A program made the translations under genes and the position numbers. Below the pieces are notes generated by a model. The model was not told the origin of the DNA, did no database searches, and saw only the letters and a program-made list of their open reading frames with translations. DNA of 64,000 nucleotides from Thermosipho ferrireducens (GTDB lineage: Bacteria > Thermotogota > Thermotogae > Thermotogales > Fervidobacteriaceae), in contig NZ_CP071446.1 in NCBI RefSeq assembly GCF_017358165.1, positions 186,001 through 250,000 on the forward strand. Direction: 5' to 3'. Below, piece after piece: positions 20,136 through 29,388 of this stretch (position 1 is the stretch's first letter; the number at the start of each line of letters is the position of its first letter).

Positions 20136-20546
20136 GTGATAACCAAAAAAGTTGATCATATAGGAATAGTGGTAAAAAACGCAGAAGAACGACTAAAATT
20201 ATACAGAGATTTTCTGGGACTTAAAGTAACACATGTTGAGGAACTTCCAGAAAGAGGAATAAAAGTCTATTTTGTAAAAATAGGAGAGACAAGATTTGAA
20301 CTCCTTGAGCCTATGTCAGAAAACTCTGAAATTTCAGGTTTTCTTGAAAAAAAAGGAGAAGGGATTCATCATATAGCTGTTAACGTGGAAGGAATAGAAG
20401 AATCTGTTAGCCTTGCACTGGAAAAGGGATTTAAACCCCTATCAAGTGAACCTAAAACTGGTGCAGGGGGAACTCGTGTGCTGTTTTTGCACCCTAAAAC
20501 AACAGGCGGTGTTCTTTTAGAATTAGTTGAAGGTGAACATGAGTAG
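20136..20546 (+). CDS. mce: methylmalonyl-CoA epimerase
   Basis: Interconverts (R)- and (S)-methylmalonyl-CoA, linking mutase and decarboxylase. It is a vicinal-oxygen-chelate fold of 136 residues. The metal ligands are visible: His in KVDHIGIVVKN, His in GEGIHHIAVNV and Glu in LLELVEG, plus the internal ETRFELLEP. GTG 20136 is chosen because GATGGAGGTG lies six bases upstream; a longer frame from 20088 is unlikely. It is first of the methylmalonyl-CoA gene block. Confidence 0.95.
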   Translation: MITKKVDHIGIVVKNAEERLKLYRDFLGLKVTHVEELPERGIKVYFVKIGETRFELLEPMSENSEISGFLEKKGEGIHHIAVNVEGIEESVSLALEKGFKPLSSEPKTGAGGTRVLFLHPKTTGGVLLELVEGEHE

Positions 20547-20571
20547 CAATTACAAAAAAGGAGGTTCTAAA

Positions 20572-22110
20572 ATGGAAGAATTGATAAAAAAACTCAAAGA
20601 AATGGAAGAAAAAATAGAAAAAGGCGGAGGCGAGGCGCTCATTGAAAAACAACACAAAGCAGGAAAATTAACCGCCCGCGAAAGATTACAATTATTATTT
20701 GACAACGGAATTTTTGTGGAAATAGATAAATTTGTAAAGCATAGAAATACATATTTTGGCCTGGATAAAAAAGAACTTCCTGCAGATGGAGTTGTAACAG
20801 GTATAGGTAAAGTTAATGGTAGACCAGTTGCAGCATTCTCGCAGGATTTTACAGTAATGGGTGGCTCCCTTGGGGAAATGCATGCGAAAAAAATTATAAA
20901 AGTTATGGATCTTGCCCTTAAATTAGGTATACCTCTTGTTGGAATAAACGATTCCGGGGGCGCCAGGATCCAGGAAGGTGTGGATTCGCTTTACGGTTAT
21001 GGAGAAATATTCTATAGAAATACTTTAGCATCAGGTGTTATACCGCAAATAACATTAATATCCGGCCCCTGTGCTGGCGGAGCAGTATATTCACCTGCCA
21101 TTACTGATTTTGTAATTATGGTTGATAAAGTTTCGCAGATGTTTATAACAGGACCAAATGTCATAAAAGCAGTCACAGGAGAAGAAATATCAAAAGAAGA
21201 ATTAGGCGGAGCATTTGTTCATAATAGTAAAAGTGGAAATGCACATTTTATAGCAAATAGCGATGAAGATGCGATAAATCTTATAAAAGAACTCCTATCT
21301 TATATTCCACAGAACAATGCGGAAGATGCTCCGTACACTTATTCGGATTCACTTGAAATGGACGAAAGTATATTAAATATAGTTTCAGCAGATTCTAAAA
21401 AAGCGTACGATGTTAGAGAAGTTATAAAAAGAATAGTTGATAATGGAGAATTTTTAGAAGTACACGCCCATTTTGCAAAAAGTATGGTAACGGGATTTGG
21501 AAGAATCAACGGACATAGCGTTGGAATAATAGCAAATCAACCCAACGTTCTGGCAGGCGTGCTGGATATTGATTCCTCCGATAAAGCTGCAAGATTCATA
21601 AGATTTCTTGACGCCTTTAATATCCCAATAGTAACACTGGTGGATACCCCTGGATACCTTCCAGGCACAAAACAGGAACACGGTGGAATCATAAGACATG
21701 GCGCAAAGCTTCTATATGCATACAGTGAAGCCACCGTTCCATTGATCACAATAATTTTAAGAAAAGCCTACGGTGGAGCTTACATAGCGATGGGAAGTAA
21801 GCACCTTGGCGCAGATTTTGTTGCAGCCTGGCCTACCGCAGAAATCGCTGTCATGGGTCCAGAAGGTGCAGCTAATATAATCTTCAGAAAGGAAATTGCA
21901 AATTCAGAAAATCCTGAAGAAGTGAGAATTCAAAAAATCAACGAATACAGAGAAATGTTTGCCAACCCGTATGTTGCAGCATCAAGAGGATACGTAGACG
22001 CTGTAATCGATCCAAGAGATACTCGAAAATGGATCGCCCAGGCACTTGAGTTTGGAAAAACAAAAGTTGAACCACGTCCAAAGAAGAAACATGGAAACAT
22101 TCCTTTATAA
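20572..22110 (+). CDS. mmdA: methylmalonyl-CoA decarboxylase alpha subunit (carboxyltransferase)
   Basis: The 512-residue acyl-CoA carboxyltransferase transfers the carboxyl of (S)-methylmalonyl-CoA to biotin, giving propionyl-CoA. Family motifs are GKLTARERLQLLFDNG, the first oxyanion hole GINDSGGARIQEGVDSL, SGPCAGGAVYSPA and the second oxyanion region RKAYGGAYIAMGSKHLGAD. The same fold serves propionyl-CoA carboxylase beta. The adjacent OadG-like and biotin-carrier genes, and the lack of a biotin carboxylase gene here, favour the decarboxylase. ATG 20572 follows GGAGGT. Confidence 0.9.
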   Translation: MEELIKKLKEMEEKIEKGGGEALIEKQHKAGKLTARERLQLLFDNGIFVEIDKFVKHRNTYFGLDKKELPADGVVTGIGKVNGRPVAAFSQDFTVMGGSLGEMHAKKIIKVMDLALKLGIPLVGINDSGGARIQEGVDSLYGYGEIFYRNTLASGVIPQITLISGPCAGGAVYSPAITDFVIMVDKVSQMFITGPNVIKAVTGEEISKEELGGAFVHNSKSGNAHFIANSDEDAINLIKELLSYIPQNNAEDAPYTYSDSLEMDESILNIVSADSKKAYDVREVIKRIVDNGEFLEVHAHFAKSMVTGFGRINGHSVGIIANQPNVLAGVLDIDSSDKAARFIRFLDAFNIPIVTLVDTPGYLPGTKQEHGGIIRHGAKLLYAYSEATVPLITIILRKAYGGAYIAMGSKHLGADFVAAWPTAEIAVMGPEGAANIIFRKEIANSENPEEVRIQKINEYREMFANPYVAASRGYVDAVIDPRDTRKWIAQALEFGKTKVEPRPKKKHGNIPL

Positions 22111-22135
22111 TTTCTAAAAGTTAGAGGTGAGCTAA

Positions 22136-22474
22136 TTGCAACAGGAAGCGATAATTACTACAATAGGTATTGTAACTGTATTCATGGTATTTTTTATACT
22201 ATATTTTGTTTTCTGGCTTTTTGGTTATTTCTCAAAAAAAGCTGCTATGAAACTTCCTGGAAGTATCCCTTCAAGGGAGAAAGGTTTGAAAAAATTTGAT
22301 GAAGAAGCTGAAATAGCTGCAGTTTTTGCTGCTGTATATTGTATGCTGGGTGAAAATATTAAAATTCGTTCTGTAAAACCTGTAAAAGAAAATAAAAATC
22401 GCATATGGGAATACTGGAAAAAAACTGGGTGGAGAGGTGTTAAAAAATGGTCCGAAAGTTCAAGGTACGAGTAA
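22136..22474 (+). CDS. OadG/MmdD-like small membrane subunit of a Na+-pumping decarboxylase
   Basis: The 112-residue protein has one N-terminal membrane helix (about residues 8-33, IGIVTVFMVFFILYFVFWLF) followed by a soluble tail (EEAEIAAVFAAVYCMLGE). This is the pattern of the sodium-pump decarboxylase gamma/delta subunit, which assembles the soluble and membrane parts. The start is TTG with AGAGGTGA upstream. Its end overlaps the biotin-carrier gene by 28 bases. Assignment rests on topology, the EEAEIAAVFAA segment and gene order. Confidence 0.8.
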   Translation: MQQEAIITTIGIVTVFMVFFILYFVFWLFGYFSKKAAMKLPGSIPSREKGLKKFDEEAEIAAVFAAVYCMLGENIKIRSVKPVKENKNRIWEYWKKTGWRGVKKWSESSRYE

Positions 22475-22869
22475 ATGGAAAAGAATATTTAGTAGAAGTC
22501 GAAGAAATGGGAAAAACTTCCGAAGGTCCCGTTCCTAAACAGGTTCAGGAAGTTACTCCCAAAGTGGAAAAAACTGTAGAATCACAACCTATAGAAAAGC
22601 AGGAAGTTAAAGAAAAAACTCAAACACCATCTGTTTCGGAAAAAACAACTGGTAGTGTAAAAACCATTAAATCACCTATGTCAGGATTAATTGTAAAAGT
22701 TCTTGTAACACCAGGCCAAAATGTAAATTCTGGCGACAAGGTTATTATACTTGAAGCGATGAAAATGGAAAACGATATACTTGCAGATGCAAGCGGAAAA
22801 GTTAAAAGTGTTCTTGTCAAAGAGGGAGATAACGTCGATACAGGTCAGGTTCTCATAGAACTTGATTAA
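22447..22869 (+). CDS. mmdC: biotin carboxyl carrier subunit of methylmalonyl-CoA decarboxylase
   Basis: The 140-residue protein has an N-terminal [17 protein letters not shown] strand pair and a flexible Pro/Glu/Lys/Thr linker (about 25-70). A C-terminal biotinyl domain contains the EAMKMEN motif with the biotinylated lysine. It would carry carboxyl from the alpha subunit to the membrane beta subunit. It overlaps the OadG-like gene and precedes mcmA2 by 11 bases. Confidence 0.93.
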   Translation: MVRKFKVRVNGKEYLVEVEEMGKTSEGPVPKQVQEVTPKVEKTVESQPIEKQEVKEKTQTPSVSEKTTGSVKTIKSPMSGLIVKVLVTPGQNVNSGDKVIILEAMKMENDILADASGKVKSVLVKEGDNVDTGQVLIELD

Positions 22870-22880
22870 GGAGTGATAAC

Positions 22881-23285
22881 ATGGAAAAGAAAATAAGAGT
22901 ATTAATAGCAAAACCCGGGCTTGATGGCCACGATCGAGGAGCTAAAGTTGTTGCCAAAGCATTAAGAGACGCTGGTATGGAAGTAATCTACACAGGCTTA
23001 AGGCAAACCCCTGAACAAATAGTAACCACCGCAATGCAGGAAGATGTGGATGTAATAGGACTCTCAATATTATCCGGCGCGCATATGAGCATTTGTAAAA
23101 AAATGCTTGAACTTTTAAAAGAAAAAGATATGTTAGAAATCCCCGTCTTTGTTGGAGGGATAATTCCATCAGATGATGCTGAAGAACTTAAAAAAATGGG
23201 AATAAAGGCTGTGTTTGGACCTGGCACACCACTATCTACAATAGTAGAAAGTATAAAAAATTTATTCGCGGGGGTCGAATTTTGA
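22881..23285 (+). CDS. mcmA2: methylmalonyl-CoA mutase small (cobalamin-binding) subunit
   Basis: The 134-residue B12-binding domain opens with [18 protein letters not shown], containing the DxHxxG cobalt-ligand histidine. LSILSGAH and a late glycine-rich [10 protein letters not shown] follow, binding the nucleotide tail. It partners the barrel subunit encoded at position 1, more than 22 kb away, which is an unusual separation. It overlaps meaB by four bases. Confidence 0.95.
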   Translation: MEKKIRVLIAKPGLDGHDRGAKVVAKALRDAGMEVIYTGLRQTPEQIVTTAMQEDVDVIGLSILSGAHMSICKKMLELLKEKDMLEIPVFVGGIIPSDDAEELKKMGIKAVFGPGTPLSTIVESIKNLFAGVEF

Positions 23286-24172
23286 AAGATAATTTGGTAA
23301 AAAAAATGTTAAATGGCGATATAAAAGCACTTGCAAAGCTCATAACATACGTCGAAGAAAACCCGGACGATAGATTTTGCGATAACCTGCCTTCAAAAAA
23401 CGCGAAAATTATTGGTTTTACCGGAAGTCCCGGAGCAGGAAAAAGTACAATTGTTAGTGGAATAACTTCAAACTTAAGAAATAAAGGTAAAAAAATAGGA
23501 GTAATAGCTGTAGATCCATCCAGCCCCTTCACAGGTGGGGCTTTTCTTGGTGATAGAATAAGAATGAAGCGCCATTTTCTCGATTCAGATGTTTTCATCA
23601 GAAGCATGGCAAGCCGCGGAAATATTGGCGGATTGAACGAAAGCATTTTCGATGTAATAAAAATTATGGATTCTTTCGGATTCGATTACATACTTATAGA
23701 AACTGTTGGAGCAGGCCAGAGCGAAATAGAAATAGTCTATGCAGCAGACATAGTTGTTTTAGTGCTTTCTCCAGGAAGTGGTGATGAAATTCAACTTATG
23801 AAAGCCGGAATAATGGAAATAGCAGATATCTACGTTATTAATAAAGCAGACCAAGATGGTGCAAATGTACTAAAAACTCAACTTGAAGCTTTACTATCTT
23901 TTTCAAACTCACAAAAACCCATTTATACCACAGTAGCCACCACGGGGATTGGAATAGAAGATGTAACATCTTCCATCATAGAGCTTTTAAAAAATTTCGA
24001 AAAAAGTGGAGAACTTCAAAAAAGAACATTACGCCGAAATAAAAAGCACGTTGAAACAATTATATTAAGAAAGGTACGAGAGACTATAGAATCTCAAAAA
24101 TATGATTTTACAAACACAAGTAGTATAATTAAAAATGTTATAGAGAAATTGTGCAAAGAGTTTGAGAGTTGA
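23282..24172 (+). CDS. meaB: methylmalonyl-CoA mutase G-protein chaperone MeaB
   Basis: A G3E-family GTPase that protects and reloads the mutase with adenosylcobalamin. Walker A is GSPGAGKST, followed by [20 protein letters not shown], the [11 protein letters not shown] loop and the Walker B region ETVGAGQSE. The specificity motif is NKAD. At 296 residues it has the usual length. It starts with TTG and overlaps mcmA2, as expected for partner proteins. It is the last recognisable gene of the methylmalonyl block. Confidence 0.95.
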   Translation: MKDNLVKKMLNGDIKALAKLITYVEENPDDRFCDNLPSKNAKIIGFTGSPGAGKSTIVSGITSNLRNKGKKIGVIAVDPSSPFTGGAFLGDRIRMKRHFLDSDVFIRSMASRGNIGGLNESIFDVIKIMDSFGFDYILIETVGAGQSEIEIVYAADIVVLVLSPGSGDEIQLMKAGIMEIADIYVINKADQDGANVLKTQLEALLSFSNSQKPIYTTVATTGIGIEDVTSSIIELLKNFEKSGELQKRTLRRNKKHVETIILRKVRETIESQKYDFTNTSSIIKNVIEKLCKEFES

Positions 24173-24189
24173 ATGGGGAGGGGGAAAAT

Positions 24190-24921
24190 ATGATTCAAAG
24201 GTTTTTTATAATTCTTTTAACAGTTATCTTGGGTGCAACGATTCTGGCTTTTGATTTAACAAAAGTAGAAAAAGAATTTTTTAAAGCTCGTTCTCAACAA
24301 AATGTCCAACTTATGGAAAAAGTAATATCAGAAATTGAAAGTCAAATCAGTTCAAAAAAAGATAGCTATTTGCTAACAATTCTTGCTGAAGCTTATATGG
24401 AATACGGACTCTGGGGAGTAGATGATTCAAAAAAGGAAGAAACTTTTCAAAAAGCACTTGATATTGCAAAAGAGGCTATAGAACTTGACAAAAGTAACGG
24501 TAGAGCATATTACGTTGCAGGCGCAACTATAGGAAGACTTGCCCAGTATAAAGGAATTGTCCAGAGTCTCTTCATGCTGGGAGATTTTGATGACTACATA
24601 GAAAAAGCAATAAAACTTTTAAACGATAATTTTTATAAAGGTCTTGCACTAATTGCCATGGGAATGAGATACCGAGACGTACCATGGCCGTTGAACAGCT
24701 ACAAAAAATCAGAAAAATATTTAAAACAAGCGTTAGAAATTTTACCAAATTATCCAAATATTCATCTGGAACTTGGAATATTGTACAATAAATGGAAAAA
24801 ATATGACCTTGCAAAAATTGAACTTGAAACTGTTTTAAATAGTCCACCACATCCAGCCTTTGTTGCAAAACACGAAGAAGCAAAAGCGGAAGCAGAGAAG
24901 ATTTTAAAAGAATTGAAATGA
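24190..24921 (+). CDS. TPR-repeat protein with signal peptide
   Basis: The 243-residue protein has an N-terminal hydrophobic signal (about 1-22, FFIILLTVILGATILAF) and then helical repeats of tetratricopeptide type: ALDIAKEAIELDKSNGRAYY, KSEKYLKQALEILPNYPNIH and WKKYDLAKIELETVL. It is probably exported to the periplasm or outer envelope. ATG 24190 has a strong G-rich site (GGGGAGGGGG) upstream. The length and the DVPWPLNSYKKSEKYL block recall TatT-like TRAP-accessory proteins, but no transporter genes are adjacent. Confidence 0.72.
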   Translation: MIQRFFIILLTVILGATILAFDLTKVEKEFFKARSQQNVQLMEKVISEIESQISSKKDSYLLTILAEAYMEYGLWGVDDSKKEETFQKALDIAKEAIELDKSNGRAYYVAGATIGRLAQYKGIVQSLFMLGDFDDYIEKAIKLLNDNFYKGLALIAMGMRYRDVPWPLNSYKKSEKYLKQALEILPNYPNIHLELGILYNKWKKYDLAKIELETVLNSPPHPAFVAKHEEAKAEAEKILKELK

Positions 24922-24930
24922 GGTGTTTGA

Positions 24931-25890
24931 GTGGCTGTTATAAAAAAAATAAAAATTCCCCGGGATTTGATGATCGTAGAAATTTTCGGACAGTATGACA
25001 ATAGAGCAAGATACTTAAAAAAACGATTTGGCGTAGATATAACAATAAGTGAAAATAATATTATCATAAGAGGCGATAACGAAAACACTGTGGAAACTGT
25101 GGAAAGTATTATAAAAGAAATGATAAGCATAACATTGGATGGTCATCTTTTAGATTGGAGTGAATTTGAATATTTAATAGAAGAAAAAGAACCTGAAAGC
25201 AATGAACCTGTTTTAAGCAACGTAGTAACCAAAACTATTGCAAGAGGCAGAATAAAACCTAAAACTCAGGGACAAAAAAAATACATAGAAGCCATAGAAA
25301 ACAATGATGTAGTATTTGCAATAGGTCCTGCTGGCACAGGAAAAACTTATCTGGCATCTGCTATGGCAGTAGATTATCTTAGAACAGGTAAAGTTAACAG
25401 AATAATACTCACACGACCAGCAGTAGAAGCAGGTGAAAAACTTGGATTTCTCCCAGGAGATCTTGCAGAAAAAGTTGATCCATACCTACGACCTCTATAC
25501 GATGCTCTCATGGATATGATTCCCATGGAAAAATTCATTTCATACAGAGAACGTAACATAATAGAAATCGCACCGCTTGCGTATATGAGAGGAAGGACTT
25601 TAAATAATGCGTTTATAATCCTTGATGAAGCCCAAAATACAACTTACGAGCAGATGAAAATGTTCCTGACAAGACTTGGTTTTAATTCCAAAGCTGTTGT
25701 AACAGGTGATATTACGCAAATTGATATCAAAGAAAATTCCGGGCTCGTAATGTCTCAAAAAATCCTGCAGGGTATTGAAGGGATAAAATTTGTTTATTTA
25801 ACAGATGCAGATGTAGTACGACATCCGCTGGTAAAGAAAATTATAAGAGCATACGAAAATTATGAAAAAAGGAGTAAAGATCAAGAGTGA
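24931..25890 (+). CDS. phoH: PhoH-family ATPase
   Basis: The 319-residue protein has an N-terminal KH-like segment (about 1-95) and a P-loop ATPase domain. Walker A is GPAGTGKTY, the switch region is RPAVEAGEKLGFLPGD, and Walker B is AFIILDEAQNT, with VVTGDITQID as sensor. PhoH with YbeY and an HD phosphohydrolase is a common bacterial cluster tied to RNA metabolism. It starts with GTG after GAGGTG and overlaps the HD gene by four bases. Confidence 0.94.
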   Translation: MAVIKKIKIPRDLMIVEIFGQYDNRARYLKKRFGVDITISENNIIIRGDNENTVETVESIIKEMISITLDGHLLDWSEFEYLIEEKEPESNEPVLSNVVTKTIARGRIKPKTQGQKKYIEAIENNDVVFAIGPAGTGKTYLASAMAVDYLRTGKVNRIILTRPAVEAGEKLGFLPGDLAEKVDPYLRPLYDALMDMIPMEKFISYRERNIIEIAPLAYMRGRTLNNAFIILDEAQNTTYEQMKMFLTRLGFNSKAVVTGDITQIDIKENSGLVMSQKILQGIEGIKFVYLTDADVVRHPLVKKIIRAYENYEKRSKDQE

Positions 25891-27272
25891 AAAAAATAAA
25901 CGAACTTCTAAAAAAATTCGATTATGAAGGAATAATTGTTTCCTTAATTGCCGTTTTGCTTCTTAATTTGTATGATTTCAGAATAGACTCTTTTATAAAT
26001 GAATATTTAATTTTAATATTTATATGGTACGTCATTGTTGGAATAGTTTTTAAATCGGTATATCACTTTCACCTTGCAAAAGTTTTTAGGTATACATTTC
26101 ACATCCTTTTTCTTTTCGGAATTATAATCACATATCCTGTGATAGACAAGTTTGGGTTCACACTTTCACCATTTTTAATCTCACCACTTCTATTAACACT
26201 ACTTATGTCATACGAAGTGGGAATAACAGCAGGAGTCATTCAGGCACTTTTATTTTCTATTCACAGGCACGATCCATATCTTTTTATATATCTGGTCCCA
26301 CAAATTTTACTTATGAACTATATTGTTCGAAATATAAACAGAAGGATAGAAATAGCTCGTTCCGCTTTCTTTACAGGCATCCTGGGATTGGTTACCCTTA
26401 TAGTACAATTAAACATACGGTTCTACTACATAAACTATATTGATTATATTGCCGCATTGATAAATCCTTTTGTTTCCACAGTCTTCATATTCGGTTTTCT
26501 TCCATACATTGAATACTCTACAAGAATATATTCCAACATAGGACTCTCAGAACTTGGCAATATTAATCATCCACTCCTCAAGCAACTTTCTATACAGGCT
26601 CCTGGAACTTATTATCACAGTATAATGGTTGCAAACTTAGCAGAGGCCGCCGCTGAAAGTATCGGGGCAAATTCAACATTTGTGCGTGTTGCCTCCTATT
26701 TTCACGATATTGGAAAAATGAAAAGGCCTTACTTTTTCACAGAAAATATTCCGTCAGGTGATGAGAACCCACATGATAATATAAGCCCTTATCTAAGTCA
26801 CATAATACTTGAAGATCATATAAAGTCCGGTATTGAATTAGTACGAAAATATAGATTGCCTTTGAGAATAGAATTTATTATTCCTCAACATCATGGCAAC
26901 AGAGTTCAAAAATATTTTTATTACAAAGCGCAGAAAATAGACTTCAAAGTTTCAGAAGATGCCTTCAGATATCCAGGACCCAAACCTCAATTTAAAGAAG
27001 CTGGCATAATAATGCTCGCCGATAGTGTGGAAGCAGCAATAAAAAGTTTGAAAAGTGCAAATTATCAAAAAATAAAAGAAATGGTAGAAAACATAGTCTC
27101 GGGAATATATAATGAACGTCAACTTGATGAGTCTGGTTTAACACTAAAAGATTTAGAAATCATTATCGAAGAATTCATAAAAGTGATAGTCAACATTACA
27201 AGAACACGTATTGAATATCCAAAAGAACAGGTTCAAAAGGTGGTGCAAATAAATGATATACCTGGAGAGTAA
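25887..27272 (+). CDS. short PgpH-like (7TM-HD) phosphohydrolase
   Basis: The 461-residue protein has about six to seven membrane helices (residues 15-210) directly followed by a cytosolic HD domain. HD motifs are [35 protein letters not shown], the IPQHHGN histidines and [13 protein letters not shown]. It matches the 7TM-HD family (PgpH/YqfF, cyclic-di-AMP phosphodiesterases) but lacks the large extracellular domain that usually precedes the helices, so it is about 250 residues shorter. Whether it cleaves c-di-AMP is not shown by sequence. It overlaps phoH and ybeY. Confidence 0.85.
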   Translation: MKKINELLKKFDYEGIIVSLIAVLLLNLYDFRIDSFINEYLILIFIWYVIVGIVFKSVYHFHLAKVFRYTFHILFLFGIIITYPVIDKFGFTLSPFLISPLLLTLLMSYEVGITAGVIQALLFSIHRHDPYLFIYLVPQILLMNYIVRNINRRIEIARSAFFTGILGLVTLIVQLNIRFYYINYIDYIAALINPFVSTVFIFGFLPYIEYSTRIYSNIGLSELGNINHPLLKQLSIQAPGTYYHSIMVANLAEAAAESIGANSTFVRVASYFHDIGKMKRPYFFTENIPSGDENPHDNISPYLSHIILEDHIKSGIELVRKYRLPLRIEFIIPQHHGNRVQKYFYYKAQKIDFKVSEDAFRYPGPKPQFKEAGIIMLADSVEAAIKSLKSANYQKIKEMVENIVSGIYNERQLDESGLTLKDLEIIIEEFIKVIVNITRTRIEYPKEQVQKVVQINDIPGE

Positions 27273-27660
27273 AGAAAATATAGAAAGCGCTCTTTTAAAA
27301 GCTATGGAAAATGTATTGAAAGAAGAATTGGGAAAAGATGTAAACGTTAACCTTATAACTGTTGATAAAAATACAATAGCTCAACTAAACAAACAATACA
27401 GAGACATACAATCCCCCACAGACGTACTCACCTTTGTATACGGCGAAGAAGATGTCTACGCCGAAGTTTACATATGCACAGATGTAATTAAAGAAAATTC
27501 CGTTACTTACAACAATAGCTTTAAAAAAGAACTTCTTACAGTATTAATCCACGCTGCCCTTCATATCTCAGGATACGATCATGAATATGATACATCAAAA
27601 GAAAAGGAAATGTTCCAAAAGCAAAGTGAATATCTAAAAAAATTTGAAAGTTTATTATAA
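27253..27660 (+). CDS. ybeY: rRNA maturation endoribonuclease YbeY
   Basis: A zinc-dependent RNase needed for 16S rRNA 3' processing. The H-x3-H-x5-H motif is present as [14 protein letters not shown], and [13 protein letters not shown] is the usual upstream block. Its 135 residues fit the family. The 5' end overlaps the HD gene by 20 bases; AAAGGTGGTG is the ribosome binding site. Confidence 0.95.
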   Translation: MIYLESKENIESALLKAMENVLKEELGKDVNVNLITVDKNTIAQLNKQYRDIQSPTDVLTFVYGEEDVYAEVYICTDVIKENSVTYNNSFKKELLTVLIHAALHISGYDHEYDTSKEKEMFQKQSEYLKKFESLL

Positions 27661-27727
27661 GATTCCCTCTATCTTTTACCAATTGAAAATTTTTCTTTGC
27701 ATGCTCTCTTTGAAATAACATTCTTTT

Positions 27728-27984
27728 TGTCATCCTGAGGAATGTAATGACGAGGGGGATGTCATCCTGAGGAGCGTCAGCGACGAAGGATCTTAATCCC
27801 TGTCATTCCGAACGCATGTAAGGAATCTTACTCTTTTACTAACTCTTGCAAGAACCTTCGCACTTCGTGCTCAGGAAAGGCCTTGCCAACACTCGCTAAT
27901 TATTAAGATTCCTCACCCTTCGGGTTCGGAATGACATAAATAGTGGAACAAATCTCGCTAATCTCGCCAAACTCGCCAATCTGC
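27728..27984. repeat. composite intergenic repeat cluster R3
   Basis: This fills most of the 413-base gap after ybeY. There are two to three GTCATCCTGAGGA...GAAGGATCTTA-type units (27729-27795) and GTCATTCCGAACG...GGAATCTTA (27802-27830). A CAGGAAAGGCCTTGCCAAC module lies near 27872. An inverted unit around CCCTTCGGGTTCGGAATGAC (27917-27936) is nearly identical over about 50 bases to one in R4. CTCGCTAAT/CTCGCCAAA 9-mers end the cluster. Confidence 0.8.
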
Positions 27985-28009
27985 TATTTCTGCTGATTTT
28001 CTTTGATTG

Positions 28010-28038
28010 TTGAAATATTATTTTTTATGTGGTATAAT
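28010..28038 (+). promoter_or_regulatory. promoter of the nucleotide-sugar dehydrogenase gene
   Basis: TTGAAA (28010-28015) and TATAAT (28033-28038) are separated by 17 bases. The start codon is 36 bases further downstream. Confidence 0.8.
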
Positions 28039-28073
28039 TCATTCAGTGAATGAACGATAAAAGAGGTGAGAGT

Positions 28074-29384
28074 ATGGGCAAAAAGCTATACGAAAAAATA
28101 TTAAGTAAATCGGCGGTTATTGGCGTTATGGGATTAGGATATGTTGGACTTCCTCTTGCTGTTGAAAAGGCAAGAGCCGGGTACAAAGTTATAGGTTTTG
28201 ATATTCAGCAAAAACGAGTTGATATGATAAACCAGGGAAAAAACTATATTGGTGATGTAAATGATAACGAATTAAAAGAATTTGTAGAAAAAGGATTACT
28301 TACTGCTACAACCGATTTTGATGAATTAAAAAACTGCGATGTAATAAGTATTTGTGTTCCTACACCTCTTGATAAATTTAAACAACCTGATCTTTCTTAT
28401 ATAATAAAAACTTCCAGAGACATCTCCAAAAGACTGCGTTCACAGCAGCTTATAATACTTGAAAGTACAACCTATCCAGGTACAACTGAAGAGGTTGTGC
28501 TTCCCATCCTTTCTGAAAGTAATTTGAAAGTGGGAAAAGACTTTTATCTTGCCTTCAGTCCAGAAAGAGTCGATCCAGGAAATGTTAGATACAAAACAAG
28601 GAACACTCCAAAAGTTGTTGGAGGAGTTACTCCTGAATGTACAAAGCATGCAAGAGCTTTGTACGAAAATGTAATAGATGCACCTGTTTTTCCTGTGTCT
28701 TCTCCAAGGGCTGCTGAAATGTCAAAGATACTGGAAAATACTTTCAGGCTTGTTAACATAGCGTTAGTTCAGGAAATGACAAAAGTTGCGGAAAAAATGG
28801 GAGTTAGCATATGGGAAGTAATAGATGCTGCCTCCACAAAACCATTTGGATTTATGCCCTTTTACCCGGGGCCTGGAATTGGAGGACATTGTATTCCAAT
28901 AGATCCTTTTTACTTAGCGTACAAAGCAAGAGAATTTGACCTTCACATGATGCTCGTAGAAATAGCCGGCGAAATTTCCGATGACATGCCCTATTATGTT
29001 GTTCAAAGACTTTCTGACATCCTAAACGATTTCAAAAAGCCCATAAACGGCTCAAAAATACTTATATTGGGTGTGGCATACAAGGGTAATATAGATGATC
29101 TTAGAGAAAGTCCAGCGTTGAAAGTTATAGAAATTCTTGAAAAGAAAAAAGCTGAAATATATTATTTTGATCCATTTGTTTCCGAATTTTCTCACAACGG
29201 AAAACACTACAAAAGTTCAAAATTAACGGAAAGTTTCCTGAAAAAAATAGACGGAGTTGTCATAACCACTGCCCACACAATAGGAGTAGACTATGAAAAA
29301 ATATTAAATCATGTCCCATTTATTTTTGATACAAAAAATGTTCTAAAAAACGTTAAAACTCGCGAAAAAATAATACTCCTCTAA
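28074..29384 (+). CDS. nucleotide-sugar dehydrogenase (UDP-GlcNAc/ManNAc type)
   Basis: An NAD-dependent four-electron dehydrogenase that oxidises a UDP-sugar to the uronic acid for polysaccharide synthesis. The Rossmann motif is GVMGLGYVGLPLA. ESTTYPGTTEEVV is the second-domain marker, and the catalytic cysteine is in GPGIGGHCIPIDPFYL. The sequence fits the UDP-N-acetyl-hexosamine branch (WbpA/WecC-like) better than UDP-glucose dehydrogenase, but the substrate is inferred. ATG 28074 follows AGAGGTGAG. It stands alone in its transcript, converging with the glucosaminidase gene. Confidence 0.88.
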   Translation: MGKKLYEKILSKSAVIGVMGLGYVGLPLAVEKARAGYKVIGFDIQQKRVDMINQGKNYIGDVNDNELKEFVEKGLLTATTDFDELKNCDVISICVPTPLDKFKQPDLSYIIKTSRDISKRLRSQQLIILESTTYPGTTEEVVLPILSESNLKVGKDFYLAFSPERVDPGNVRYKTRNTPKVVGGVTPECTKHARALYENVIDAPVFPVSSPRAAEMSKILENTFRLVNIALVQEMTKVAEKMGVSIWEVIDAASTKPFGFMPFYPGPGIGGHCIPIDPFYLAYKAREFDLHMMLVEIAGEISDDMPYYVVQRLSDILNDFKKPINGSKILILGVAYKGNIDDLRESPALKVIEILEKKKAEIYYFDPFVSEFSHNGKHYKSSKLTESFLKKIDGVVITTAHTIGVDYEKILNHVPFIFDTKNVLKNVKTREKIILL

Positions 29385-29388
29385 CACT

